NCBI GenBank assembly: GCA_958299035.1
Contig: CATQJL010000001.1
Location: 12,050,773-12,114,772 of the forward strand
Reading direction: 5' to 3'
DNA: 64,000 nucleotides
Origin: Cylicocyclus nassatus
Lineage: Eukaryota > Nematoda > Chromadorea > Rhabditida > Strongylidae
Shown here: piece by piece, positions 25,667-37,007 of the stretch
Layout: each line of letters begins with the position of its first letter
Position numbering within the stretch: position 1 is the first letter of the stretch
Program-made: the position numbers and the translations under genes
Notes under the pieces: model-generated
What the model was told of the DNA's origin: nothing
What the model saw: only the letters and a program-made list of their open reading frames with translations
The model's database searches: none

Positions 25667-27348
25667 TGTCGTGGCTCGCGCCAAGCCACTCCTCGATTGA
25701 GCTGCCGGGAGCACTGCATGCCGCTGAATCGAGCGCGCTATTCATTCTTGCCCGGACCTCTCCTCGCTGGGCACGTTGCCAAGTCGAGGGGTATATAAGG
25801 CCGCGCAACGCGCGCCATATGCCTCTTTTATTTTCGGTGACCTCGTTTTCAAAATCGTTTGATTTCTCTTGTATTCTTGTCGATCGTGCTTGGCAGCTAC
25901 CCCTGCAAGCTCCCGTGGATGAATTGTTGTCTTTGACTGTCAAGCGAAAGTTGTTGTTATGACTTTTAGGCCCGTATGCACGTACATCCCCGCGGGGAGG
26001 GGAGGGGATCTGAGAGGGGAAGCGCCATATTTCGCTACTCTGCATACCTTTCTTCTTCCTTCTTTATTTATGATATGAAGGTTCTCATACCCTAATACCC
26101 GCGCATAATGGATGCCAGGTTATTGCCGTACAAGATTAGATTTTCACAACTTTGTGTGATCCCCTGGGGATCCCGAGGGGATCACCTCTCATTTTCAAAG
26201 TCATTTATCTTCCCACAAATTCATTGAAAATGTTCTAAATTTCTGCTGAGGGTACAACACGGTACTGCTAAACATGTTTATAGTAGAAATAAGGGAAATC
26301 TCAGGGTATCGAAATTTTCGACGAACCGCTGCTCGCGAGCCAGGGATTATCGAAAAATTGACGATCTTCAAATTCCATTTCTTCTGTCAAAAACATGCTT
26401 AGCAGTGCCGTAGTGTATCCTCAGTACAACTTTACGGCATTTTCATGGAGTTTTCAGGAAGATAAATGACTTCAAAAATGAGAGGTGATCCCCTGGGGAT
26501 CCCCAGGGGATCACTCAAACTGGTGAAAATCTAATCAACTATGCCAGTAACCTGGCATCTATTATGCGTAGGTACCAGGGTATGAGAACCTTCATATCAC
26601 AGAAAAAGAAGGAAGAAGAAAGGCATACAGAGTAACGAAGTATGACGCCCCCTCTCAGATCCCCTCCCCTACCCGCGGGGATGTACGTGCATACGGGCCT
26701 TAGATCATGCTGCGCTACGCGCGAGGAAAGTTAGAGCTATAATTTAAGGTTGTACTGGGAGTGAAGATGGTCGTACAGTCTGCCTCAATCCCAAACAGGC
26801 CAAAATTGGCATGGCGGGAGTCCGCGTCGCTAGGGTTTCGCGGTCACGCCTACGGCCTGCTTCTCTGCTCTTTTTAATCCTTCTGCTCTCTCCGACAGCG
26901 CGCATATGCAGCGCAGACGCTAGCGGGCCCATACGAGCGCCCATTTTACGTCAACGGTTGGCTTGATCCCACTCGGAGCAGACTGTACCTTTCTTAGGCG
27001 GGGGCGAGAGTAGGTGGTCGACCAAGGTGTATTCCCCTGACATCATGTATTGGAATTAGGTTGGTGATGATGGGCGGCTTGGGACGAGGCGGACTCGTCC
27101 CCTGTGTTGTTTTCTCTTTAGATTTTAGGTATTTTCTAGCCTAGCTTCTTGTGTAGTGTAGTTTGCTGTTATTTAAATAAATTCAAGTAATCTAGTCGCG
27201 TGTTGCTTGCTACGGTTTATTACTTAGCGGGGTAGTCGTCGAACGCGTCGGAGTAACTATCAGGCGCTAAGGTCTGTGGACAGTAGGTGCAGGGCTGTGC
27301 AGGCAGTCGAGCGAGGCAAGGGGATGCTGTGCCCACCGAGCCGCAACA
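25667..27348 (+). mobile_element. Solo LTR, interrupted by a Harbinger-like MITE
   Basis: Begins TGTCGTGGC and ends GAGCCGCAACA, flanked by the perfect duplication GTCGT (25662-25666, 27349-27353). Contains GGGTATATAAGG and hairpin GGGACGAG/CTCGTCCC near 27082-27103, then an AAATAAATTC stretch as likely poly(A) signal. The same insertion with the same duplication is in unit B (58862-59604), so it predates the duplication. Without the inner element it is about 0.95 kb. Confidence 0.82.
25969..26699. mobile_element. PIF/Harbinger-like MITE in the LTR
   Basis: Ends GGCCCGTATGCACGTACATC and complement, with TTA duplicated on both sides (25966-25968, 26700-26702). Unit B's LTR is uninterrupted at this point. 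It has long inner inverted arms with TGATCCCCTGGGGATCCC motifs. No transposase. Confidence 0.8.
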
Positions 27349-27404
27349 GTCGTTTTGCAAGTCTCAATTTGATGACAATCGTAGACAAATCTGGGTACCT
27401 CGAT

Positions 27405-28236
27405 TTTTCATGTGGAACTGGGCGAGATATAAGATTCATTTTTTTAATGAATGTCTCATATGCGCTGCCAGACAATGATTTAATTAGGACTCCCCAACAA
27501 GTTTCCACATGGATTCCTTTGAATTTGCTTAGGCACAGGTTTAATGGCCCAAAAGGTGCCACTCGAGCCATTTGCCTATACAATAACCTAATGCGGCTTA
27601 TAGGGGATTGCGAAAGTAGAGTATTTAAGACAGCAGTTTTGGAATGTGAAAGATCATTAGAAACAGAAGTTGAAAAAAAACGAGGAGCAGGAGAAAAGCT
27701 ATGACAAGTTATTGAATGGTTGCAAAATCTCCATTTCCACTGCAAGAGTACTTTGAATGGCTTCGCTCAACCATAACTGCTGAATATGGTTGTTCTTATA
27801 GTTTGTGAGAAAAACGAGAAGATGTATACTAGTGCATTTACAGCAATCAATGAAACCTTCGGAAATGTTGAGAATAAGCTTGTGCAGCACATAATCGCCC
27901 TTCTCCTTCTTTCACGGTAAATCGCAAAAAAATCTTAACTATGAGATTTTTTGTAACAAACTTTGTTCAATCAATCTGTTCGCGATATTGATGTTTCTAC
28001 TATGACTTTTGAGAATTTATCTGGTCAAAAAATTTTGGGAGCTGCATGATTCGTGTAGATTAGAAATTTTACAAGCGCAAGAAATGCAAGAAGTGTTTAT
28101 GTGCAAAATATCAGAACTACGAAAAAGAAGCAGAGAAGACAAAATAAACCAAAAGAATTTTTGTAGGGTTGTTCGATGTCAAAGCGTTGAAAAAAATATT
28201 ATAGCGGAAGAAAAACTGTCGTGTACTTCTTCCTAA
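27405..28236 (+). pseudogene. Decayed unrecognised gene, copy A
   Basis: Plus-strand coding signal in blocks. First block reads SYALPDNDLIRTPQQVST then GATRAICLYNNLMRLIGD and ECERSLETEVEKK; a second LQEYFEWLRSTITAEYG; a third AINETFGNVENKLVQHII, ending at CACG|GTAAAT (27916); a fourth AQEMQEVFMCKISELRKRS to RVVRCQSVEKNII, ending at a TAA stop (28236). Indels against unit B in the third and fourth blocks are multiples of three, which suggests past selection on protein. Stops and frame changes separate the blocks. It looks helical and charged; I do not recognise the family. Confidence 0.4.
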
Positions 28237-29377
28237 GAGTACGATTAGGCAAAGTCTCATATTTCCTTCGTACATTACATTATTAAGGATCACAAATATT
28301 TTCACAGGAAGTAGAAAAATAAGGAAAAGTATGCTTTGCATAAAGTGGTACAGGAGGGCACCATGTATTATTGGCAAATACAGAAAAAGCTGAATGTGCA
28401 AGGAGACGATAAGATTTTTTTGGTTTAGTCTTTCTGCCCTTGTATATAAAACAATGACCCTGCAAGAATAAACAAAGCAAATGGCGACTATGTAAATTGT
28501 TCTTCGTTCTCCTTTCAAAGTTGAAAACCAAATTAAGTATCTATATCCGTTCAGTCCTCGTAACTAATTTTTGTAGAAAGGAAGAAGGGGAAGAGAACGC
28601 AACAAAATCAAAGAAAAGTATTGAAAGATGAAATAGACAGATTATTGTAAAGAAGCACCAATCCTCGTCTTTTATATCGAGCATGAAAAGAGTTAATCAA
28701 AAACTGAAAATTTTTTCAAAAAAAGGATTTTCTCTCAAGACAATCTGAAGAACTATTAGAGTAATATTATACGAAAATCATAATATTGTAATGATAATTT
28801 TATTAATAACGAAGACAAAGGGCCGAGGAAAATGAGGAAATTAAATAGATTGATATGGAGAGCTTTCTAGCTTGAGTGTTTCTACAACATCTTTTCTACG
28901 CTCCTCGCATCTGTTCTGCATTGTTTTTATTACTGCATACGTTACTGAGAAAACGTATCATTTCCAGAAAATTCTTCTCATTCATCGCGTTTATCGACGC
29001 TTTAGATTCAATAATCCTGCAAGCAGCTACGTTGGAGTTTTCTTTGGAAGTGGAAGAAGCTCAAAAAAAATTATGATACTGTCTTGGACAATAATGGAAA
29101 GAGCTCGTCTTCTTAAAATTAGCTCAATTGAGAAATGATCTTAAAAAGTTTGAGATTGCTCCAAAAACCTGTTCAATACCAGTATAATTTTGGGCCTCTA
29201 TTTTGATTGTTTTAATATTTTACTTTTTCAAAAATCTCTGGATTGAAAGCGACACCTAAGAATAGGCATAAAAAGAGTGATATAGAAATTAACAGACTAT
29301 TTACAAGTAAATAATTTTACACGGGGTATCTTCACTGAAATCCCTGAAATGATTGACATCTACATGTCGCTGTGCTA

Positions 29378-30795
29378 TATACTTGGGTAATTCGAAAATT
29401 TTTCATCGAATGAATGAATATCGAATAAATTCGAAAATGAAAAATTTCGAATAAACGAATATCGAATAAATTCGAAAATGAAAAAAACCCGAATGAATGA
29501 ATTTCGAATAAATTCGGAAATGAAAAAAACTCGAATGAATGAATTCCGAATAAATTCGGAAAATCAAAAATATCGAATGAATGAATATCGAATATATTCG
29601 AACATTGGGAGTCGAATTTCGAATAGATATTCGAATGATTTTTCGAATAATTACTGCAACATATCTAAAACTTGCTGACATTTCTGGCTAGAACCGATTC
29701 ATTCATAATCAGCACCCTCATATCCCCTGCACCAACTCCTGGCTCAAGCTTTTCCAGAAATAGGTGAAATCGATAAACAAAAATTTTGTTTATATCAGCA
29801 CTCTCACTTACCCCCCTGTACCAAGTTCCAGCTCCGTAGCTCAAAGTTCCCCAGAAATCGATAAAATCGATAAACAAAAATTTTATTCATAATCAGCACC
29901 CTCACTTACCCCCCTGTACAAACTCCCAGCCCCGTAGCTCAAAGTTCCCCAAAAATCGATAAAATCGATAAACAAAAATTTTATTCAAAATCAGCACCCT
30001 CACTTACCACCCTGTACCAACTCCCAGCTCCGTAGCTCAGAGTTTCGCGCGTTATGCACCGTAGGGTAACCGCATTTGTGCACCTTGATCCTGCCGCTTT
30101 GTTCGACAGCAGACCTCACTTGTCAGGCGTCCACTAAAATTCAAGGGCAGTTTAGCAGAGTAGCAGCAAATGAAATTGGCTGGAGCTGAAATCTAAAAAT
30201 GAGGCTGGCACACGCTATACATCTGTGGTGAGCTGGCGTTACATCTGAAGACATCTGTAACTCATTGATCGAAAAAGCATCAATTAAAATCCACATTTAT
30301 GTTTTTTAATGTCGCAAGCAGTTGGAAGAATGCGACTTTCCATACAGTTCAAAGGTCGTTACGGTTGCAAAAAAAGATGCATTACCTGGTCTTGTAAAAA
30401 AAATACGAAAACGAAGCGAGCTTGGTACTCACAGTTGGCTCTCAACAAACTCGAATAATTTGGATACGGAGTTCATTCGAATACGAATTCGAATAAACAT
30501 TCGAATAAAACATTCGAATAAAATCTATTCGAAAACCCGTTTTTCGATTATTCGAGTTTTCGAATATTATTCGAATCCTCGTTTTTTGATTATTCGAGTT
30601 TTCGAATTTTATTCGAAATCCTGTTTTTTGATCATTCGAGTTTCGAATTTTATTCGAAACCCCGTCTACTCAATTATTCGAGTTTCGAATATTATTTGAA
30701 AATGGAAAAACTCCGAATATCGAATTTTCGAATCGAATATATTCGAATGTTTTATTCGAATGATCGAATTTCTATTCGATTCGGACCCAAGTATA
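29378..30795. mobile_element. TTCGAA-rich TIR element with 8-bp duplication
   Basis: Ends TATACTTGGGT and ACCCAAGTATA, flanked by a perfect CTGTGCTA duplication (29370-29377, 30796-30803). Both ends are arrays of ATTCGAAT-like units of several hundred bases in inverted arrangement. The interior holds a 97-bp tandem repeat (29701-30042). No transposase ORF. The family is not one I recognise; the duplication length suggests hAT. Confidence 0.7.
29701..30042. repeat. 97-bp tandem repeat, about 3.6 units
   Basis: Units begin ataatcagcaccctcactta and end with gataaacaaaaattttatt. Unit starts at about 29701, 29791, 29888 and 29986. The unit resembles the interior of the Helitron at 2481-2774 (tcagcatgctcacttaccct, ccccgtagctc, atcgataac). 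Confidence 0.8.
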
Positions 30796-31043
30796 CTGTG
30801 CTAATTGAAATAGATTTAAATACCAGTAATTAAAAAATTTCGGGAGAACCCTGACGTGGTGTTGGGCACATATCCGATGCAGTTTCCATCACGGGTAGCG
30901 CTCCCCAGCGATGAAATGGTTCGCCCTAACCTAAGAGGAACTAAACTCTTGAAGGAAACTGCATAAGAGTCCAGGATGGACCCCTTTGACTCAATGGATG
31001 CAGGTCCCTTAACAAAAATTCAATTCAAACTAATCTTTGTTCA

Positions 31044-32296
31044 ATGTTGTCCTCGTTCAACGATAATAACACAGATCATCGGCGAAGAGTGGTAAACAAT
31101 AACACAAGTAATAACAATACTGGTTCTAGATGCAGTAGAAGAAACTGTAACATATGTGATAAAATTAAATTCAGCAACATTAGACATAACTCTACGACAC
31201 ACTACTACTTCAGAACTAACAAACCTAACATATGTAACTGTGAATCAAAGAATGTGATTTATATGGTAACATGTCTTACGTGTAACTTACAATATGTCGG
31301 TGAGACCACACAAAAATTGAGATCAAGAAATCAACACAAGAGAAATTTCCATAAATTCAACATGCATACGTTTATGGTAGATCATTTCAGAAATACTGGG
31401 CATGACCCGGAAATATTAATGTAGATGTACTGGATCATGTTACTGAAATGGACAATACATAAAAACTCTTTAGAGACAAAGAGCTTCAGTGGATACATTA
31501 TATGGTCACTGCATACCCCTTCGGATTCAATGATCAGATAAAAGGATTTGGCAATATTTCTGACAATATTAATCCACTAGAAAAGAAGGAACATCCTTAC
31601 TTTAGATGTCCAGTCAGAAGAACAAGAAGGGGAAGAAAGAAAAGAAGATCCAGGAGAAAGAGTACATGCTATGACAGAACAGAAGTTGTAATAACAACGA
31701 TAGATAATTTGTATAGTAATGCACTCTTCAGGTACTTTCGTACATTAAATAGAAGGGATATACATAGGCTTATCGAATACTTCTTTACGGCAGACTTCAA
31801 TAAATTGACATTCAAGCACAGATACAAGATATATTCATTGATAGCCACTCCTTTTTGGGGAAGGATAAAGGCTTTAATGAAAGACAAAGACCAGATTAAC
31901 ATCACATTACCCTACTTGGGCAACATTATGGAAAGACTGAAACTTACTATATTGAGCAACAGTGCTAGAGTACATAGAATAATTGCTGAACACATAAATA
32001 CTAGGGACATCGATTTGAAAGATATTAGAGTAACAATTCGCTACAACTTACAAAAGCCTCTAGGGCTTGAAATTTGTAATTATAATACCTTTATCAGAAA
32101 GTTAGATACCAACCTTATTGATTTTATAGAGTATCAAGAATGTGTATGCGACAAATATGTTGCGTATATTGATCCAACTCATAAGCATGTCTGCACAGGG
32201 ATTATCGATTTTATAGACGACGAAAGATTGAAGAGTGCGTTTAGAAAAGGAAGTAATATAGAAGACTCTCTATATTCGATAAAGAAGATGTTCTAA
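31044..32296 (+). pseudogene. Penelope-like element, 5' part: GIY-YIG endonuclease and CxC linker
   Basis: First segment (31044-31424) has CNICDKI, then NVIYMVTCLTCNLQYVGET (GIY-YIG-type core) and H.RNFH with a later DHF.NTGHD, fitting the CCHH-bearing PLE endonuclease. After a frame change and one stop, the frame resumes as VLDHVTEMDNT, KLFRDKELQWIHYMV, AYPFGFND (second segment from about 31420, ATG at 31502). It then has a basic stretch RRTRRGRKKRRSRRKS and the linker ECVCDKYVAYID with a CxC at 32141-32149 and HVCTGI. Endonuclease upstream of RT with a CxC linker is the published layout of Naiad-type PLEs. Decayed but recent-looking. Confidence 0.8.
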
Positions 32297-34232
32297 CAAG
32301 GAAACGATACTCGGTGTCCGTGGCCTTTTGAAATGAGTTGTTTACCATTGCACTCGTCTTGAACGCTGATTCCAAGTCTGACTTCCGTTTCTGCTAATCG
32401 CTTTAAAGATGTTACAATGGATCGTGCGAATTTGCCTGCCTAGTGAAATACAGTCGGAGCAGAAGAACCTGCCGGTACGTCATGGTCTAATGGTTAGTGT
32501 GATATGCTCATGAGTTGATGCAGGTGCAGGTTCGAGTCTCTTTGCGTTCTTCAATTCTGCATTGTCTCAATTAACCTTCTTCCGCATCCTCGAGATAATT
32601 GAACGTCCTCAATCTCAAGAATCGGAAGTTTCTCACCCGAGCCATATTTTCGCGCCTAAGTGATGTGCCTGCCAGGCACATTCAAAGTCGCTATAATTAC
32701 GAGCTCCTCAGGCGACCAAGATATCGCAAGCCCCGCCCCTTATCCAGAGTCGCTGCAGATGCTGAAACCAGGATTCCAAAGAAACTTTTAAAGTCGAAGT
32801 TCAGAAGTGAATTTGCTCCAATCACAACCAAATTTCAGGTTTAGTGGTTTTGAGATTGCTCTTTTCAATTTGGATTAGAGGTTTTCAAATTTCCTATTTC
32901 AATCGAGATCGAATTTCAGGTTTCCGGGTTCTCGAAATCGCTTATTCGATAACAATATATTTTTTTCACCTTCCAAACAATGTGATTTTTTGGACATTTT
33001 TCAAAGGCAAAAATGTTTTTCTTACAAAATCGAATTACTTCCATCAAATTGAAAAGCCAGAAGCAGATATACATATATAAAACCGTAGTGATTTTCCCCC
33101 TGAATCCAGACTCAAGAATTTGTCAAGGTACAGCGCTGATAATGACCCGCCAAGTATTTCTGCAGGCTTGTCATGTCACTGAGATCATTGAGGCTGGCTC
33201 AATGCCACAAAGCTTTGTAGTAGGCCTAAAAAGCTCGAAATGGTGTGAAACAATAAAGAGGAAAACTATTTAATATTTTGAAAACAACCAACTGAATCTG
33301 CTCCACTTTTCAGAAAATTTTTGGTATTTTGAGCACACAATGAATTACATGGAAAAATCACGGAAATGTAACACTTAACAAGCGACTGGAAGAAGAAAAT
33401 ATCTTCAAGAAAAATGGTTTATCGCAAAGGTTCAACATTTTATTGTGTGTCACTTTCGAAGTTTATATCAAAATTTTTTGACAAAATTGTATTGCTTTAC
33501 ATCAAACTTACAAAGCAAAACTGTGAGTGGTCCATTGAAATAGATATTCATGGCATAGATTGGAATTTTTGTTCATAGATAAATTTAACTAACTCCAAAT
33601 ACGTAATATTTCCCCAACATGAACCGTTTAAAGTTTGCTTCAATCTATTTTAGTTTACCCACAAGTATTCAGAACTAAATTTTATACAGAAACTATGCTA
33701 CGGCTATTTCTCCAACAGTTCATTCATATTTTTTTCGAGAGCTCGTAAACCTGAACTTCGGTTTGGTTTTAGGAAATTTCGAAAACCTCTAAATTCGTTT
33801 CATTTTGATTGAACATTATCGGTGCTAAACTTTGACCTTGCAACAAACAAATCTCACTACTGAAAAGAGCAATTTCGAAAACCCCTAAATCCGAATTTTG
33901 GTCTTGATTGGGGCAAATTCGCTCCTGAACTTCGATTTTGAAAGTTTCTTTGGAATCCTGGTTTCAGCATCTGCAATGACTCTGGATAAGGGGCGGGGTT
34001 TGCGATCTCGATCTTGGTCTCGTGAGGAGCTCATAATTATAGCGACTTCGGATGTGCCTGGCAGGTACAACAATTAGGTGGCGGCCAAACTTGGCTCGAA
34101 ATTCCTCCATAACTTCTTTCAGAGAAAGGATTAGCAGAAACGGAAGTCAGATTCGGAATCAGCGTTCGAAGACGAGTGTAATGGTATACATCTCGTCTCA
34201 AAAGGCCACGGACATTGAGTATCGTTCCCTTG
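32297..34232. mobile_element. Foldback TIR element (CAAGG..CCTTG) inside the Penelope-like element
   Basis: Ends CAAGGAAACGATACT and AGTATCGTTCCCTTG, flanked by TAA on both sides (32294-32296, 34233-34235). The arms are imperfect inverted repeats of several hundred bases, e.g. 32660-32840 against 33895-34070. A smaller relative lies at 57208-57643, sharing CCTTTTGAGATGAG and GAACGCTGATTCC. The 3-bp duplication resembles PIF/Harbinger, but the ends do not clearly match. Confidence 0.75.
32476..32546 (+). ncRNA. tRNA-like Pol III promoter segment (SINE-like head)
   Basis: Contains TGGTCTAATGGTTAG, close to an A box, and GGTTCGAGTCT, close to a B box, at tRNA spacing. The acceptor stem pairs poorly, so I read it as a tRNA-derived segment carried by the foldback element, not a working tRNA. 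Confidence 0.45.
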
Positions 34233-35786
34233 TAAGCACAATAAATGACCTTATATCCCAACTAGTGACAAAGTACATACATAAATTTAGAGCTAACTCT
34301 ACAGACAAGGAACAGTTAATACATAGCCAACCGTTACTTTAAGAACAAGATCACCCGAAATTGTATAATATGTATGACATGACGGAAATGGAAGGTGACC
34401 AGTATGATAAAAAAGCTTTGAAGCAATTACACAAACATTTTATAATAACCCCAGTGGATAAGGCTAGTTCTAAATTTAGTTTTACCTGCAAAAAATTCTA
34501 TATAAAAATGATGAGGAAAGAAATGGAACAAGAATAATGAAGGTAGCACCTATGAAAACACTAACCTTACAACTGAAGATATCCGAATGAAGCATGTAAG
34601 AATACTCAACAGTCTGAATATTGAACCTGAAGAAAGATTCTTTGTACCTAGAATTTATGGTATACCAAAGATGCATAAAAATCCAATCAAATTTAGATAC
34701 ATAACAGGAGCAAGAAGAAGTACACTGAAACCTCTTACAAATATTTTGCAGCTCATACATGCACATATAAGAAAACATTTTGCTAATCATCGTAAGGTTA
34801 TAAGACAGAGAACACAAATAAATTACTTCTGGGCTGTGGAAAATAGTACCCAGATAATAAGGGAAAGGGACTTATCAACAGCTAAGGGAAACTTGAACAC
34901 TTATTCTGCGGATTTCTCAAGCCTCTTTACTAGTCTACCACATAAAGTGGTAAAGTCTAATCTCAAAAAACTTTTAACCCTATGTATGAGAGGCTTTACG
35001 TATACCAAAGTATGCAATAGAAACGTATCTTATGCCAATACGGTTACACTACATGGAAAGCATTTTCAACTGGAGGATATACTCTATATCGATGACTCCC
35101 TGCTAGACTGCAGTTACCTGAGTTTTGGAGGAGTCGTTAACCAACAAATTAAAGGTATACCACATGGTCCTTTTTGTAGCCCACAAATGGCCGACCTAAC
35201 ATTGAAATATATGGAATATGAATTTATGAAAAGACTAGCAATTACATCAAACAATTTGTGATTTTCTTTCAAGTATACTTATAGATATATTGATGATATA
35301 CTGCATGTATCTAGAAATGAACAGGAATTTGAAAGAGTTAACAAAGGTATATATCCACTTGAGATAGAAAAGACCAACAATAATTGTAAAATTACTAACT
35401 TCTTAGATCTACATACAAACACTTCTGACAATTTAGTAAAATTTAGTCTTTATAATAAAACGGACAACTATAATTTCATAGTTATTAGATATCCTCATTG
35501 GAACTCCAACATACCTAGGTACATACTAATCAATACATTATCATCTGAGATGCTTAGAATTTACAGAAACTGCTCTAGCTACCTGGACTTCAAAGATAGA
35601 ATAATTGAGTTAGGTAGAACATCTTTTGATAATGGATGGGACTGTGGGTACTTTATGAACATACTATGTCGGGCTATGATAGATAGACCTTTCATTTTAC
35701 GCAAATACGGGTTTGTAGCAGCGATACCTCTTCCTCTTATGCACGAGCTACGCGCAGTGTGGACTAATGCTAACGCGTCAGGATGA
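34233..35786 (+). pseudogene. Penelope-like element, 3' part: reverse transcriptase
   Basis: Continues after the foldback insertion: TINDLISQLVTKY, then HFIITPVDKASSKF and CKKFY (conserved PLE N-terminal RT motif), frame change near 34525, RIYGIPKMHKNPIKFRYI, motif A YSADFSSLFTSLP (D near 34911), motif B IKGIPHGPFCSPQMADL, motif C YRYIDDIL (35286-35297), then FLDLHTN and PRYILINTLSSEM, ending TGA at 35784-35786. Lesions: TAA at about 34340, one frameshift, and an in-frame TGA at 35259-35261 just before motif C. From 34587 to the end the frame is otherwise open. The catalytic Asp residues are present. Confidence 0.85.
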
Positions 35787-35905
35787 CACTGTAAGATAAA
35801 TTCAAATTCGACCTCATACACATCACCACATTTGTCTCAAGTCTCATTTGCCCGAGCATGCCTGTTTCCTTTTATATTGTGGTTTTTCAACTTCTACTTA
35901 TAATA

Positions 35906-36923
35906 TTTGGTTGTCCCGAAAGTTTCGTCCGTTTTTTCAACCTATCATAAAAACGCGTGGAACGAGGATAGGGAAACGCTCTAAGCATTATCCGACGCAT
36001 CTTTTCCTTCTCTTTCTAACTGTCATTCTTCCATGCCGATTAAGCTTTTGTTCACTGAGATAAACGCCGAAATTTCGAACCCATGGTTTTTACTTAGTCC
36101 AAGTTTGGCAATTTTTCACAATCTTTATTTTTGACTTTCGGAAAAGCTTTGGCAACAGTTAGATAGAGCAAACAAAGGGCAATATATTGCAATTTTGCGG
36201 CATCTTTAGCCAGCCTTGAAAATTTTTTAGAATTATTTTTCTGATGCTATCAAATTCCACTTTTGGTGATGCCAAAAGCCAGAGATCATTAGACGGCGCA
36301 GAACTAAGGTGTTATTCGATGCAGCTTTTCCTCCTCTTTCCAATGAGTGTATTTTCTCTCCAATTTGCGGGGTCTTTGTCGATAAAATTTTCATAATTCT
36401 TGAATTTGACCCCACCCCAGCGTGTACACGTAAAATGCAAAATCTTATATTTCGAGGCGGTAAACGCTCATTTGCTTTGTAAAAATAGTGAATTATCGTA
36501 ATCGGTTTTTGAAAGCTTCAAAACCCGATAATTTGTTAGTGTTCGAGGCGTTTCTGTATTTTAGAACTTCGCAAAAGTGAAGACTTTTGAAAATTATCTT
36601 AAAAAATATTAAAAAGCCAGCTAGATATGCCAAATAATTGCATTGCATTGCCCTTTGCTTACTCTATCTGAAGGCTATCAAAGATCTTCCAAAAGTTGAA
36701 AATGAAGATTGTGAAAAATTGTCAAACTTGGACATAGTAAAAACCATGGGTTCGAAATTTCGGCGTTTATCTCAGTAAGCAAAAGAGTAATTGGCATGTG
36801 GGCTTGACATTTAGAAAGAGGAGGAAAAGATGCGTCGGGAGTGCTTGAAGCGTTTCCCTATCTTTGTTCCACGTATCTTTATGATAGGTTGGAAAAACGG
36901 ACAAAACTTTCGGGACAACCTAA
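35906..36923. mobile_element. Mariner-type MITE (TTTGGTTGTCCCGAAAGTTT)
   Basis: Inverted ends, TA flanks, long near-palindrome with the centre near 36420. Inserted in the 3' region of the Penelope-like element, 120 bases after the RT stop. Confidence 0.85.
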
Positions 36924-37007
36924 TATTTTTTTGACTTTAGCCATCATAGGTAATCAAAAATCAATAAAAAGTATTACTGATTTTTACGTCTTTTGAAGCT
37001 TTCTTGT

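Noticed and set aside
28870..29100. Conserved ORFs on both strands next to the unrecognised gene (minus: SINAMNE.NFLEMI)
   Set aside because: Open in both copies over about 40 codons, but a 1-base indel (ctcctcgcatctg against ctcctccatctg) breaks the frame and no splice sites fit.
32476..32546. Functional tRNA gene
   Set aside because: A-box and B-box-like words are present, but the acceptor and anticodon stems do not pair well and it is embedded in a mobile element.
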